Shown here piece by piece: positions 20,531 to 34,900 of a stretch of 64,000 nucleotides of DNA. Positions within the stretch are counted from its first letter, which is position 1. Each line of letters opens with the position of its first letter. The translations under genes were made by a program, and so were the position numbers. The notes beneath the pieces are model-generated. The model ran no database searches. It worked only from the letters and a program-made list of their open reading frames with translations, and was not told the DNA's origin. Source of the stretch: Acanthosepion lycidas (taxonomy: Eukaryota > Mollusca > Cephalopoda > Sepiida > Sepiidae); contig OZ010611.1 in NCBI GenBank assembly GCA_963932145.1, positions 58,103,292 through 58,167,291 of the forward strand. Direction: 5' to 3'.

Positions 20531-23500
20531 TTAGTAGAAAAAATTTGTGGGCACAAAATGGGTGATCAGTGACTTATTCTCTTCTGTTTGTGCCTTGTCT
20601 TTACCTTTTTCTTCTATATTTAACATTGTGTAGAGGCAAGGCTCCCCTCTAAATCTGGCTTGAAATTATTTTTTATTCTAATTCATAGAAATGGACTAGC
20701 GTGAAAAGGTGTCGTCTCATACAACTGTGAGTTAGTAGAAAAAATTAGTGGGCACAAAATGGGTGATCAGTGTCTTATTCTGTTCTGTTTGTGCCTTGTC
20801 TTTATCTTTTTCTTCTATATTTAACATTATGTAGAGGCAAGGCCACACTCTAAATCTGGCTTGAAATTATTTTTCATTCCAATTCATACAAATGGGGTAG
20901 CGTGCAATGGTGTCGTCTCATACAACTGTGAGTTAGTAGAAAAAATTTCTGGGCACAAAATGTGTGATCAGTGACTTATTCTCTTCTTTTTGTGCCTTGT
21001 CTTTACCATTTCCTTCTATATTTAACATTATGTAGATGCAAGGCCCCCCTGTAAATCTGGCTTGAAATTATTTTTCATTCCAATTCATAGAAATGGGGTA
21101 GCGTGCAATGGTGTCGTCTCATACAACTGTGAGTTAGTAGAAAAAATTTCTGGGCACAAAATGGATGATCAGTGACTTATTCTATTCTGTTTGTGCCTTG
21201 CCTTTACCTTTTTCTTCTATATTTAACATTATGTAGAGGCAAGGCCCCACTCTAAATTTGCTTTGAAATTATTTTTCATTCTAATTCATAGAAATGGAGT
21301 AGCGTGCAATGGTGTCGTCTCATACAACTGTTTGTTGGTAGAAAAATTTGTGGTTACAAAATGTGTGATCAGTGTCTTATTCTCTTCTATTTGTGCCTTG
21401 TCTTTACATTTTTCTTCTATATTTAACATTATGTAGAGGCAAGGCACCCCTCTAAATCTGGCATGAAATTATTTTTCATTCTAATTCATAGAAATGGAGT
21501 AGCGTGCAATGGTGTCGTCTGATACAGCTGTGAGTTAGTAGAAAAAATTTGTGTGCACAAAATGGGTGATCAGTATATTATTCTCTTCTGTTTGTGCCTT
21601 GTCTTTACCTTTTTCTTCTATATTTAGTATTATGAAGAGGCTAGGCCCCCCTCTAAATCTGGCTTGAAATTATTTTTCATTCTAATTCATAGAAATAGAG
21701 TAGCGTGCAATTGTGCCGTCTCATACAACGGTGAGTTAGTAGAAAAAATTCGTGGGCACAAAATGGGTGATCAGTGTCTTATTCTCTTCTGTTTGTGCCT
21801 TGTCTTTACCATTTTCTTCTATATTTAACATTATGTAGAGGCAATGCCCCCCTCTAAATCTGGCTTGAAATTATTTTTCATTCTAATTCATAGAAATGGA
21901 GTAGCATGCAATGGTGTCGTCTCATACAACTGTGAGTTAGCAGAAAAAATTTGTGGGCACAAAATGTGTGATCAGTGACTTAAGCTCTTCTTTTTGTGCC
22001 TTGTCTTTACCTTTTCCTTCTATATTTAACATTATGTAGAGGCAAGGCCCGCCTGTAAATCTGGCTTGAAATTATTTTTCATTCCAATTCATAGAAATGG
22101 GGTAGCGTGCAATGGTGTCGTCTCATACAACTGTGAGTTAGTAGAAAAAATTTCTGGGCACAAAATGGATGATCAGTGACTTATTCTATTCTGTTTGTGC
22201 CTTGTCTTTACCTTTTATTCTATATTTAACATTATGTAGAGGCAAGGCCCGCCTGAAAATTTGGCTTTAAATTATTTTTCATTCCAATTCATAGAAATGG
22301 GGTAGCGTGCAATGGTGTCGTCTCATACAACTGTGAGTTAGCAGAAAAAATTTGTGGGCACAAAATGGGTGAACAGTGTCTTATTCTCTACTGTTTGTGC
22401 CTAGTCTTTACCTTTTTCTTCGATATTTAACATTGTGTAGAGGGAAGGCACCCCTCGAAATCTGGCTTGAAATTATTTTTCATTGTAATTCATAGAAATG
22501 GAGTAGCGTGCAATGGTGTCGTCTCATACAACTGTGAGTTATTAGAAAAAAATAGTGGGCGCAAAATGGGTGATCAGTGTCTCATTCTGTTCTGTTTGGG
22601 CCTTGTCTTTACCTTTTTCTTTTATATTTAACATTATGTAGAGGCAAGGCCCCCCTCTAAATCTGGCTTGAAATTATTTTTCATTCCAATTCATAGAAAT
22701 GGGGTAGCGTGCAATGGTGTCGTCTCATACAACTGTGAGTTAGTAGAAAAAATTTGTGGGCACAAAATGGGTGATCAGTGACTTATTCTCTTCTGTTTGT
22801 GCCTTGTCTTTACCATTTTCTTCTATATTTAACATTGTGTACAGGCAAGGCACCCCTCTAAATCTGGCTTGAAATTATTTTTCATTCTAATTCATAGAAA
22901 TGGAGTAGCGTGAAAAGGTGTCGTCTCATACAACTCTGAGTTTTTAGAAAAAATTTGTGGGCACAAAATGTGTGATCAGTGTTTATTCTCTTTTGTTTGT
23001 GCCTTGTCTTTACCTTTTTCTTCTATATTTAACATTATGAAGAGGCAAGGCACCCCTCTATATCTGGCTTGAAATTATTTTTCATTCTAATTCATAGAAA
23101 TGGAGTAGCATGCAATGGTGTCGTCTGATACAGCTGTGAGTTAGTAGAAAAAATTTGTGTGCACAAAATGGGTGATCAGTGTATTATTCTCTTCTGTTTG
23201 TGCCTTGTCTTTACCTTTTTCTTCTATATTTAGTATTATGTAGAGGCAAGGCCAGCCTGTAAATCTGGCTTTAAATTATTTTTCATTCCAATTCATAGAA
23301 ATGGGGTAGCGTGCAATGGTGTCGTCTCATACAACTGTGAGTCAGTAGAAAAAATTTCTGGGCAGAAAATGGATGATCAGTGACTTAATCTATTCTGTTT
23401 GTGCCTTGTCTTTACCTTTTTCTTCTATATTTAACATTATGTAGAGGCAAGGCCCCACTCTAAATCTGGGTTGAAATTATATTTCATTCTAGTTCATAGA

Positions 23501-26042
23501 AATGGAGTAGAGTGCAATGGTGTCGTCTCATACAACTGTGAGTTAGTAGAAAAAATTGTGGGCACAAAATGGGTGATCAGTGTCTTATTCTCTTCTGTTC
23601 GTGCCTTGTCTTTACCTTTTTCTTCTATATTTAACATTATGTAGAGGAAAGGGCCCCCTCTAAATCTGACTTGAAATTATTTTTCATTCTCATTCACAGA
23701 AATGGGGTAGCGTGCAGTGGTGTCGTCTTATACAACTGTGACTTAGTAGAAAAAATTTGTGGGCACCAAATGTGTGATCAGTGTCTTATTCTCTTCTGTT
23801 TGTGCCTTGTCTTTAGCTTCTTCTTCTATATTTAACTTTATGTAGAGGCAAGGCCCCCCCCCTCTAAATCTGGCTTGAAATTATTTTTCATTCTAATTCA
23901 TAGAAATGGAGTAGCGTGCAATGGTGTTGTCTCATACAACTGTGAGTTAGCGGACCAAATTTGTGGGCACAAAATGGGTGATCAGTGTCTTATTTGATTC
24001 TGTTTGTGCCTTGTCTTTACCTTTTTGTTCTATATTTATCATCATGTAGAGGCAAGGCCCCCCTCTAAATCTGCCTTGAAATTATTTTTCATTCTAATTC
24101 ATAGAAATGGAGCAGCTTGCAATGGTGTCATCTCATACAACTGCGATTTAGTAAAAAAAATTTATGGGCACAAAATCGGCGATCAGTGTCTTATTCTCTT
24201 AACTTTGAGCCTTGTCTTTACCTTTTTCTACTATATTTAACATTATGTAGAGGCAAGTCTCCCCTCTAAATCTGGCTTGTATTTATTTTTCATTCTAATT
24301 CATAGAAATGGAGTAGCGTGCAATGGTGTCGCGTCATACAACTGTGAGTTAGTAGAAAAAGTTTGTGGGCACAAAATGGGTGATCAGTGTGTTATTCTCT
24401 TCTGTTTGTGCCTTGTCTTTACCATTTTCTTTTATATTTAACATTATGTAGAGGCAAGGCCCCCCTCAAAATCTGGCTTCAAATTATTTTTCATTCTAAT
24501 TTATAGAGATGGAGTAGCGTGCAAAGGTTTCATCTCATACAAATGTGAGTTAGTAGAAAAAATTTGTGGGCACAAAATTGGTGATCAGTGTCTTATTCTC
24601 TTCTGTTTGAGCCTTGTCTTTACCATTTTCTTCTATATTTAACATTATGTAGAGGCAAGGCCCCCCTCAAAACTGTCTTGAAATTATTTTTCATTCTAAT
24701 TCATAGAATTGGAGTAGCGTCCAATGGTTTCGTCTCATACAACTGTCAGTTAGTAGAAAAAATTTGTGGGCACAAAATGGGTGATCAGTGCCTTATTCTC
24801 TTCTGTTTGTGCCTTGTCTTTACATTTTTCTTCTATATTTAACATTATGAAGAGGCAAGGCCCCACTCTAAATCTGGCTTGTAATTATTTTTCATTCTAA
24901 TTCAGAGAAATGGAGTAGCATGCAATGGTTTCATCTCATACAACTGTGAGTTAGTAGAAAAAATTTGTGGGCAAAAAATTGCTGATCAGTGCCTTATTCT
25001 TTTCTGTTTGAACCTTGTCTTTACCTTTTCCTTCTATATTATCATTATGTAGAGGCAAGTCTCCCCTCTAAATCTGGCTTGAAATTATTTTTCATTCTAA
25101 TTCATAGAAATGGGGTAGCGTGCAATGGTGTCGCCTCATACAACTGTGAGTTAGTAGAAAAAATTTGTGGGCACAAAATGGGTGATGAGTGTCTTATTTT
25201 CTTCTGTTTGTGCCTTGTCTTTACCATTTTCTTCTATATTTAACATTATGTAGAGGCAAGGCACCCCTCTAAATCTGGCTTGAAATTATTTTTCATTCTA
25301 ATTCATTGAATTGGAGTAGCATGCAATCGTTTCGTCTCATACAACTGTGATTTAGTAGAAAAAATTTGTGGGCACAAAATGGGTGATCAGTGTCTTATTC
25401 TCTTTTGTTTGAGCGTTGTCTTTACCTTTTTATCCTATATTTAACATTATGTAGAGGCAAGGCACCGCTCTAAATCTGGCTTGAAATTATTTTTCATTCT
25501 AATTCATAGAAATGGAGTAGCGTGCAATGGTCTCGCCGAATACTACTCTGAGTTAGTAGACAAAGTTTGTGGGCACAAAATGGGTGATCAGTGTCTTATT
25601 CTCTTCTGTTTGAGCCTTGTCTTTACCATTTTCTTCTATATTTAACATTATGTAGAAGCAAGTCACCCCTCTAAATCTGGCTTGAAATTATTTTTCATTC
25701 TAATTCATAGAAATGGAGTAGTGTGCAATGGTGTCGTCTCATACAACTGTGAATTAGTAGAATAACTTTGTGGGCATAAAATTGGTGATCAGTGTCTTAT
25801 TCTCTTCTGATTTTGCCTTGTATTGACCTTTTTCTTCTATATTTAACATTATGTAGAGGCTAGGCCCCCCTCTAAATCTGGCTTGAAATTATTTTTCATT
25901 CTGATTCATAGAAATGGAATAGTGTACAATTGTGTCATCTCATACAACTGTGAGTTAGTAGAAAAATTTGCTGGCCACAAAATTGGTGATCAGTGTCTTA
26001 TTCTCTTCTGTTTGTGCCTTGTATTTACCTTTATCTTCTATA

Positions 26043-27849
26043 TGTGGCTCCATTTAATGAGGCAGAAAGGGAAAAGATAGAAAAGAAGAAAATGAGAGGC
26101 TAAGAACCGAATCGTGAGTGATAAGCAAGAACATACACTCAGCCATGAGACAATGGATAAAAGGATATTTTGATAAGAAACAAATGACGAAAGAGTGTCA
26201 TTACAATGACAGGGAATTTGTGAGTAAAAAGAAAGGGAAAGATGGAAAGAATCAGATATGTTTTAGCACCGGCTGTGTTATCTAAGGATATGAAAATAAA
26301 CTATTCGTACGGGAAGACATCTTTTTATCAACTACAGACTGGCTGGCCAAAGAAAAAGAGAGAAAAAATTCAAATGAAAATGTTATTTCGTTAAGTGGCG
26401 AAAAACAGGCAACTAAAATGACTTGGACAGATATGAAAAATTAAAAACCACCCACGAGCGTCCGACGGAACCTCCTTGGCCTGCCACAATAAAATTTTGT
26501 TATCAGGAATTTGTGCCGAAGGAAAATGAATGTGTTTTTTTTCTTTCTTCGAAGCGACAGACTGGCTGGAACTTTGGAGATGTTTCTTTTTGAGACCGTG
26601 ATAAAGAATACCACACATTCTGATAATTAGCGATAAAATACCTGATGTAAACCACGTGTAGAACAAGAGTTATGACCGCCATTGTGATATTGTCCCGTTC
26701 GCGGCTGGAGAAATGATAAACAATTAAGGGGAAGAAAAGGGAAAGAGAAGAGATAATTTTTTTTTTTTTAAGCAAGATATTTTTTTTTTCTTCCTGAAAC
26801 AAAGTCGCAGATTCGTCCACGCCCGACTAAGACATCATTGGTCGAGTGGTGATCACTTGATGCACGAGGGAGGCTGTTGCGTCCCATCTGGAGGATGAGT
26901 AAGAGACGTTGCCACGAAGATGTGGGGAGGGCAGTTCACGCCCATCTGAAGTATGATGAGAAGGTGGGAGTGAGGAAAGTTTCCCAAAAATGGAAAAAGG
27001 TGGAAATTCCTAACCAGAGAGGTGGATATGTATTTAGAATTATCGAGGAAACCCACGGCGCCGACAAACTCACCCCGGTTTTGGTCGGCGCCCATATAAA
27101 CGAAGCCACAACGAGCAGAGTTGAGTCGAGTCCCAGCAGTTCCCAGAGTCAGTCTTCGGTTGAGGCAAGCCTCGCAGATAGCTGACCAGGATTCACGCAC
27201 ATCCCGGACCCATCTTCAAACCAAGAACAATTATTTTGAAGAGCGACTTAGATCCAGATCACCGAAATAAGTTTTTCTCTTGACTTTCGTCCAAAGACCC
27301 ACCGAAACACCAATTTCTTAGAGAGCAGACGAATTGAAGTGTTAAAACTTGCATAGCGGAAAACGACGTGTCACAATCCATAGAACGGGTCGCGAGATAG
27401 ATGCAGTCCTATGTATCAAACAACTAGACATAAAGTTTGTTACATTTTCTTTGATACTTTGAACTTTTGAGTTTTCATTTTATTGCCTTTTATGCATATT
27501 TGTGTGGTATCACCTACGTTGAACTCGGTTTGCAGTACGGCCCCGACGACTGATTGATTTCCTCTGCCTAGATCAATTCACAACGTGGGTAGGCAGACTG
27601 GGAATGAAAGTAGTTACTTCGGTAACCAGGCGTTGGAAGCGAGTTGGGAACGACGAGGCTGATATCAAATCTAACCAGATTCCCACCCGAATCACCAAAA
27701 GGCTAGAACATCGCATTGGGAGCAGCGACACCCGAACGGAGCAGCGAGGAGCGAACGGCTGTCGCCGCAGCGAGGACATCACACTTGGTGCCGTGGTAGA
27801 CTGGGATAGAACGACACGGTTGGCGCTACGACCAGAGGACGACGTCACA
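26043..27849 (+). mobile_element. Probable solo LTR (1.8 kb) inserted in the satellite
   Basis: A 1807-bp non-satellite segment starts TGTGGC and ends GTCACA. It is flanked by TATA on both sides (26039-26042 and 27850-27853), and removing it restores a normal monomer (CTATATTTAAC). TG...CA ends, a short terminal inverted repeat (TGTG/CACA) and a 4-bp target duplication fit a solo LTR of a Ty3/gypsy-type element. A TATA box lies at about 27094 with a hairpin before it, then a plausible transcribed leader. No gag or pol is present. Two T-runs lie near 26758-26790. It is unlike the LTRs at 5425 and 16759. Because the insertion is clean, it is probably younger than the gypsy island. Confidence 0.72.
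27057..27099 (+). promoter_or_regulatory. Core promoter candidate of the solo LTR: hairpin plus TATA box
   Basis: GGCGCCGAC (27057-27065) and GTCGGCGCC (27084-27092) form a perfect 9-bp inverted repeat. It is followed at once by CATATAAA (27093-27100), a TATA box. The downstream GAGTCGAGTCCC and CAGAGTCAGTC region could hold the start site and would mark the U3/R border. Confidence 0.5.
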
Positions 27850-30800
27850 TATATTTAACATTATGTAAAGGCAATGCCCGCCTCTAAATCTGGTTTGAAA
27901 TTATTTTTCATTCTAATTCATAGAAATGGAATAGCGTACAATGGTGTCGTCTCATACAACTGTGAGTTAGTAGAAAAATTTTGTAGGCACAAAATTTGTC
28001 ATAAGTGTTTTATTCTCTTCTGTTTGTGCCTTGTCTTTAGCTTTTTCTTCTCTATTTAACATTATGTAGAGGCAAGGCACGCCTCTAAATCTGGCTTGAA
28101 ATTATTTTTCCTTCTTATTCATAGAAATGGAGTAGCGTGCAATGGTGTCGTCTCATACAAATGTGATTTAGTAGAAAAAATTTATGGGCACATAATGGGT
28201 GATCAGTGACTTATTCTCTTTTGTTTGTGCCTTGACTTTACCATTTTCTTCTATATTTAACATTATGTAGAGGCAAGGCACCCCTCTAAATCTAGCTTCA
28301 AATTATTTTTCATTGTAATTCATAGAAATGGAATAGCGTGCAATGGTGTCGGCTCATACAGCTGTGAGTTAGTAGAAAATATTTGTGACCACAAAATGGG
28401 TGATCAGTGTCTTATTCTCTTCTGTTTGTGCTTTGTCTTTACCTTTTTTCTTCTATATTAAACATGATGTAGAGGTTAGGCCCCCCTCTAAATCTGGCTT
28501 GAAATAATTTTTCCTTCTAAATCATAGAAATGGAGTAGCAGGCAATGGTGTCGGATCATACAACTGTGAGTTAGTAGAAAAAATTTGTGGGCACAAAATG
28601 GGTTATCAGTTACTTATTCTCTTGTGTTTGTGCCTTGTCTTTACCTTTATCTTCTATATTTAACATTATGTAGAGGCAAGGCCCCCCGCTAAATCTGGAT
28701 TGAAATTATTTTTCATTCGAATTCATAGAAATAGAGTAGCGTGCCATGGTGTCGTCTCATACAACTGTGAGTTAGTAGAAAAAATTGTGGGCACAAAATG
28801 TTTGATCAGAGTCTTATACTCTTCTGTTTGTGCCTTGTCTTTAGCTTTTTCTTCTATATTTAACATTATGTAGAGGCAAGGACCCCCTCTAAATCTGGAT
28901 TGAAATTATTTTTCATTCTAATTCATAGAAATGGAGTAGCGTGCAATGGTGTCGTCTCATACAACTGTGAGTTAGTAGAAAAATTTGTGGGCACAAAATG
29001 TCTGATCAGAGACATATTCTCTTCTGTTTGTGCCTTGTCTTTACCTTTTTCTTCTATATTTAACATTATGTAGAAGCAAGGCCCCCCTCTAAATCTGGAG
29101 TGAAATTATTTTTCATTCTAATTCATAGAAATGGAGTAGCGTGCAATGGTGTCGTCTCATACAACTGTGAGTTAGTAGAAAAATTTGTGGGCACAAAATG
29201 GGTGATCAGTGACTTATTCTCATCTGTTTGTGCCTTGTCTTTATCTTTTTCTTCTATATTTAACATTATGTAGAGGCAAGGGACCCCTCTAAATCTGGAT
29301 TGAAATTATTTTTCATTCTAATTCATAGAAATGGAGCAGTGTGCAATGGTGTCGTCTCATACAACTGTGTGTTAGTAGAAAAATTTGTGGGCACAAAATG
29401 GGTGATCAGTGTCTTATTCTCTTCTGTTTGTGCCTTGTCTTTACCTTATTCTTCTATATGTAACATTATGTACAGGCAAGGCACCCCTCTAAATCTGGAT
29501 GAAATTATATTTCATTCTAATTCATAGAAATGGAGTAGCGTGCAATGGTGTCGTCTCATACTATTGTGACTTAGTAGTAAATTTGTGGGCACAAAATGGG
29601 TGATCAGTGTCTTATTCTCTTCTGTTTGTGCCTTGTCTTTAGCTTTTTCTTCTATATTTAACATTATGTAGAGGCATGGCCCCCTCTAAATCTGGTTTGA
29701 AATTATTTTTCATTCTAATTCATAGAAATGGAGTAGCGTGCAATGGTGTCGTCTCATACAACTGTGAGTTAGTAGGAAAATTTGTGGGCACAAAATGTTT
29801 GATCAGAGTCATATTCTCTTCTGTTTGTGCCTTGTCTTTATCTTTTTCTTCTATATTTAACATTATGTAGAGGCAAGGCCCCCCTCTAAATCTGGATTGA
29901 AATTATTTTTCTTTCTAATTCATAGAAATGGAGTAGTGTGCAATGGTGTTTTCTCATACAACTGTTAGTTAGTAAAAAAATTTGTGGGCACAAAATGGGT
30001 GATCAGTGATTATTCGCTTCTGTTTGAGCCTTGTCTTTAGCTTTTTCTTGTATATTTAACATTATGTAGAGGCAAGGCCCCCCTCTAAATCTGGATTGAA
30101 ATTATTTTTCATTCTAATTCATAGAAATGGAGTAGCGTGCAATGGTGTCGTCTCATACAACTGTGAGTTAGTAGGAAAATTTGTGGGCACAAAATGTTTG
30201 ATCAGAATCATATTCTCTTTTGTTTGTGCCTTGTCTTTACCTTTTTCTTCTATATTTAACATTATGTAGAAGCAAGGCCCTCTCTAAATCTGGATTGAAA
30301 TTATTTTTCATTCTAATTCATAGAAATGGAGTAGCGTGCAATGGTGTCGTCTCATACAACTGTGAGTTAGTAGAAAAATTTGTGGGCACAAAATGGGTGA
30401 TCAGTGACTTATTTTCTTCTGTTTGAGCCTTGTCTTTAGCTTTTTCTTCTATATTTAACATCATGTAGAGGCAAGGCCCCCCTCTAAATCTGGATTGAAA
30501 TTATTTTTCATTCTATTTCATAGAAATGGAGTAGCATGCAATGGTGTCGTCTCATACAACTGTGAGTTAGTAGAAAAATTTGTGGGCACAAAATGGGTGA
30601 TCAGTGTCTTATTCTCTTCTGTTTGTGCCTTGTCTTTAGCTTTTTCTTCTATATGTAACATTATGTACAGGTAAGGCCCCCCTCTAAATCTGGATGAAAT
30701 TATATTTCATTCTAATTCATAGAAATGGAGCAGCGTGCAATGGTGTCGTCTCATACAATTGTGACTTAGTAGTAAATTTGTGGGCACAAAATGGGTGATC

Positions 30801-31983
30801 AGTGTCTTATTCTCTTCTGTTTCTGCCTTGTCTTTAGCTTTTTCTTCTATATTTAACATTATGTAGAGGCATGGCCCCCTCTAAATCCGGTTTGAAATTA
30901 TTGTTCTTTCTAATTCATAGAAATGGAGTAGCGTGCAATGGTGTCGTCTCATACAACTGTGAGTTAGTAGGAAAATTTGTGGGCACAAAATGTTTGATCA
31001 GAGTCATATTCTCTTCTGTTTGTGCCTTGTCTTTAGCTTTTTCTTCTATATTTAACATTATGTAGAGGCAAGGCCCCCCTCTAAATCTGGATTGAAATTA
31101 TTTTTCATTCTAATTCATAGAAATGGAGGAGCGTGCAATGGTGTCGTCTCATACAACTGTGAGTTAGTAGAAAAATTTGTGGGCACAAAATGGGTGATCA
31201 GTGACTTATCCTCTTCTGTTTGAGCCTTGTCTTTAACTTTTTCTTCTATATTTAACGTTATGTAGTGGCTAGGCCCCCCTCTAAATCTGGATTGAAATTA
31301 TTTTTCATTCTAATACATAGAAATGGAGTAGCGTGCAATGGTGTCGTCTCATACAACTGTGAGTTAGGAAAATTTGTGTGCACAAAATGTTTGATCAGAG
31401 TCATATTCTCTTCTCTTTGTGCCTTGTCTTTACCTTTTTCTTCTATATTTAACATTATGTAGAAGCAAGACCCCCTCTAAATCTGGATTGAAATTATTTT
31501 TCATTCTAATTCATAGAAATGGAGTGGCGTGCAATGGTGTCGTCTCATACAACTGTGAGTTAGTAGAAAAATTTGTGGGCACAAAATGGGTGATCAGTGA
31601 CTTATTCTCTTCTGTTTGAGCCTTGTCTTTAGCTTTTTCTTGTATATTTAACATTATGTAGAGGCAAGGCCCCCCTCTAAATCTGGATTGAAATTATTTT
31701 TCATTCTAATTCATAGAAATGGAGTAGCGTGCAATGGTGTCGTCTCATACAACTGTGACTTAGTAGAAAAATTTGTGGGCACAAAATGTTTGTTCAGAGT
31801 CTTATTCTCTTCTGTTTGTGCCTTGTCTTTAGCTTTTTCTTCTATATGTAACATTATGTAGAGGCAAGGCCCCCCTCTAAATCTGGATGAAATTATATTT
31901 CATTCTAATTCATAGAAATGGAGTAGCGTGCAATGGTGTCGTCTCATACAACTGTGTGTTAGTAGAAAAATTTGTGGGCACAG

Positions 31984-34900
31984 AATGGGTGATCAGTGAC
32001 TTATTCTCTTCTGTTTGAGCCTTGCCTTTAGCTTTTTCTTCTATATTTAACATTATGTAGAGGCAAGGCCCCCCTCTAAATCTGGATTGAAATTATTTTT
32101 CATTCTAATTCATAGAAATGGAGAAGCGTGCAATGGTGTCGTCTCATACAACTGTGAGTTAGTAGGAAAATTTGTGGGCACAAAATGTTTGATCAGAGTC
32201 ATATTCTCTTCTGTTTGTGCCTTGTCTTTAGCTTTTTCTTCTATATTTAACATTATGTAGAAGCAAGGCCCCCTCTAAATCTGGATTGAAATTATTTTTC
32301 ATTCTAATTCATAGAAATGGAGTAGCGTGCAATGGTGTCGTCTCATACAACTGTGAGTTAGTAGAAAAATTTGTGGGCACAAAATGTTTGATCAGAGTCT
32401 TATTCTCTTCTGTTTGTGCCTTGTGTTTAGCTTTTTCTTCTATATTTAACATTATGTAGAGGCAAGGCCCTCCTCAAAATCTGGATTGAAATTATTTTTC
32501 ATTCTAATTCATAGAAATGGAGTAGCGTGCAATGGTGTCGTCTCATAAAACTGTGACTTAGTAGAAAAATTTGTGGGCACAAAATGGGTGAACAGTGTCT
32601 TATTCTCTTGTGTTTGTGCCTTGTCTTTAGCTTTTTCTTCTATATTTAACATTATGTAGAGGCAAGGCCCCCCTCTAATTCTGGATTGAAATTATTTTTC
32701 TTACTAATTCATAGAAATGGAGTAGCGTGCAATGGTGTCGTCTCATACAACTGTGAGTTAGTAGAAAAATTTGTGGGCACAAAATAGGTGATCAGTGTCT
32801 TATTCTCTTCTGTTTGTGCCTTGTCTTTACCTTTTCTTCTATATTTAACATTATGGAGAGGCAAGGCCCCCCTCTAAATCTGGATTGAAATTATTTTTCA
32901 TTCTAATTCATAGAAATGGAGTAGCGTGCAATGGTGTCGTCTCATACAACTGTGAGTTAGTAGAAAAATTTGTGGGCACAAAATGGGTGATCAGTGACTT
33001 ATTCTCTTCTGTTTGTGCCTTGTCTTTAGCTTTTTCTTCTATATTTAACATTATGTAGAGGCAAGGCCCCCCTCTAAATCTGGATTGAAATTATTTTTCA
33101 TTCTAATTCATAGAAATGGAGTAGCGTGCAATGGTGTCGTCTCATACAACTGTTAATTAGTAGGAAAATTTGTGTACACAAGATGGGTGATCAGAGTCAT
33201 ATTCTCTTCTGTTTGTGCCTTGTCTTTAGCTTTTTCTTCTATATTTAACATTATGTAGAAGCAAGGCCCCCTCTAAATCTGGATTGAAATTATTTTTCAT
33301 TCTAATTCATAGAAATGGAGTAGCGTGCAATGGTGTCGTCTCATACAACTGTGAGTTAGTAGAAAAATTTGTGGGCACAAAATGGGTGATCAGTGTCTTA
33401 TTCTCTTCTGTTTGTGCCTTGTCTTTAGCTTTTTCTTCTATATTTAACATTATGTAGAGGCAAGGCCCCCCTCTAAATCTGGATTGAAATTATTTTTCAT
33501 ACTAATTCATAGAAATGGAGTAGCGTGCAATGGTGTCGTCTCATACAACTATGAGTTAGTAGAAAAATTTGTGGGCACAAAATGGGTGATCAGAGTCATA
33601 TTCTCTTCTGTTTGTGCCTTGTCTTTAGCTTTTTCTTCTATATGTAACCTTATGTAGAAGCAAGGCCCCCCTATAAATCTGGATGAAATTATGTTTCATT
33701 CTAATTCATAGAAATGGAGTAGCGTGCAATGGTGTGGTCTCATACAACTGTGACTTAGTAGAAAAATTTGTGGGCACAAAATGGGTGATCAGTGTCTTAT
33801 TCTCTTCTGTTTGTGCCTTGTCTTTAGCTTTTTCTTCTATATTTAACATTATGTAGAGGCAAGGCCCCCCTCTAATTCTGGATTGAAATTATTTTTCTTA
33901 CTAATTCATAGAAATGGAGTAGCGTGCAATGGTGTCGTCTCATACAACTCTGAGTTAGTAGAAAAATTTGTGGGCACAAAATGGGTGATCAGTGACTTTT
34001 TTCTTCTGTTTCTGCCTTGTCTTTATCTTTTTCTTCTATATTTAACATTATGTAGAGGCAAGGCCCCACTCTAAATCTGTATTGAAATTATGTTTCATTC
34101 TAATTCATAGAAATGGAGTAGCGTGCAATGGTGTCGTCTCAAACAACTGTGAGTTAGTAGAAAAATTTGTGGGCACAAAATGGGTGATCAGTGTCTTATT
34201 CTCTTCTGTTTGTGCCTTGTCTTTAGCTTTTTCTTCTATATGTAACATTATGTAGAAGCAAGGCCCCCCAATAAATCTGCATGAAATTATGTTTCATTCT
34301 AATTCATAGAAATGGAGTAGCGTGCAATGGTGTCGTCTCATACAACTGTGACTTAGTAGAAAAATTTGTGGGCACAAAATGGGTGATCAGTGTATTATTC
34401 TCTTCTGTTTGTGCCTTGTCTTTAGCTTTTTCTTCTATATTTAACATTATGTAGAGGCAAGGCCCCCCTCTAATTCTGGATTGAAATTATTTTTCTTTCT
34501 AACTCATAGAAATGGAGTAGTGTGCAATGGTGTCGTCTCATACAACTGTGAGTTAGTAGAAAAATTTGTGGGCACAAAATGGGCGATCAGTGTCTTATTC
34601 TCTTCTGTTTGTGCCTTGTCTTTACCTTTTTCTTCTATATTTAACATTATGGAGAGGCAAGGCCCCCCTCTAAATCTGGTTTGAAATTATTTTTCATTCT
34701 AATTCATAGAAATGGAGTAGCGTGCAATGGTGTCGTCTCTTACAACTGTGAGTTAGTAGAAAAATTTGTGGGCACAAAATGTTTGATCAGAGTCTTATTC
34801 TCTTCTGTTTGTGCCTTGTCTTTAGCTTTTTCTTCTATATTTAACACTATGTAGAGGCAAGGCCACCCTCTAAATCTGGATTGAAATTATTTTTCATTCT

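Larger units (their letters stand above)
17601..26042 (+). repeat. Satellite array, block 2 (~200-bp monomer, diverged type)
   Basis: About 42 monomers in the same orientation and family as block 1, still mostly with six A in the A-run and CTGGCTTG, and often with GCAAGGCCCCCC. The array resumes at monomer position 1-2, whereas block 1 ended at position about 116, so about 85 bp of a monomer is missing across the LTR island. Local duplications are listed separately. The block ends within CTTCTATA, where the solo LTR is inserted. Confidence 0.97.

Noticed and set aside
26750-26800. Poly-T runs as a retroposon tail on the minus strand
   Set aside because: They lie inside the 1.8 kb insertion, not at its border, and have no flanking duplication of their own.
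26877-27185. 102-residue plus-strand frame in the 1.8 kb insertion, with an opposing 115-residue frame
   Set aside because: It overlaps the hairpin and TATA box of a probable LTR, and no recognisable domain is seen; likely chance.
27604-27858. 84-residue frame at the end of the 1.8 kb insertion
   Set aside because: It runs across the insertion border into satellite and has no recognisable domain.
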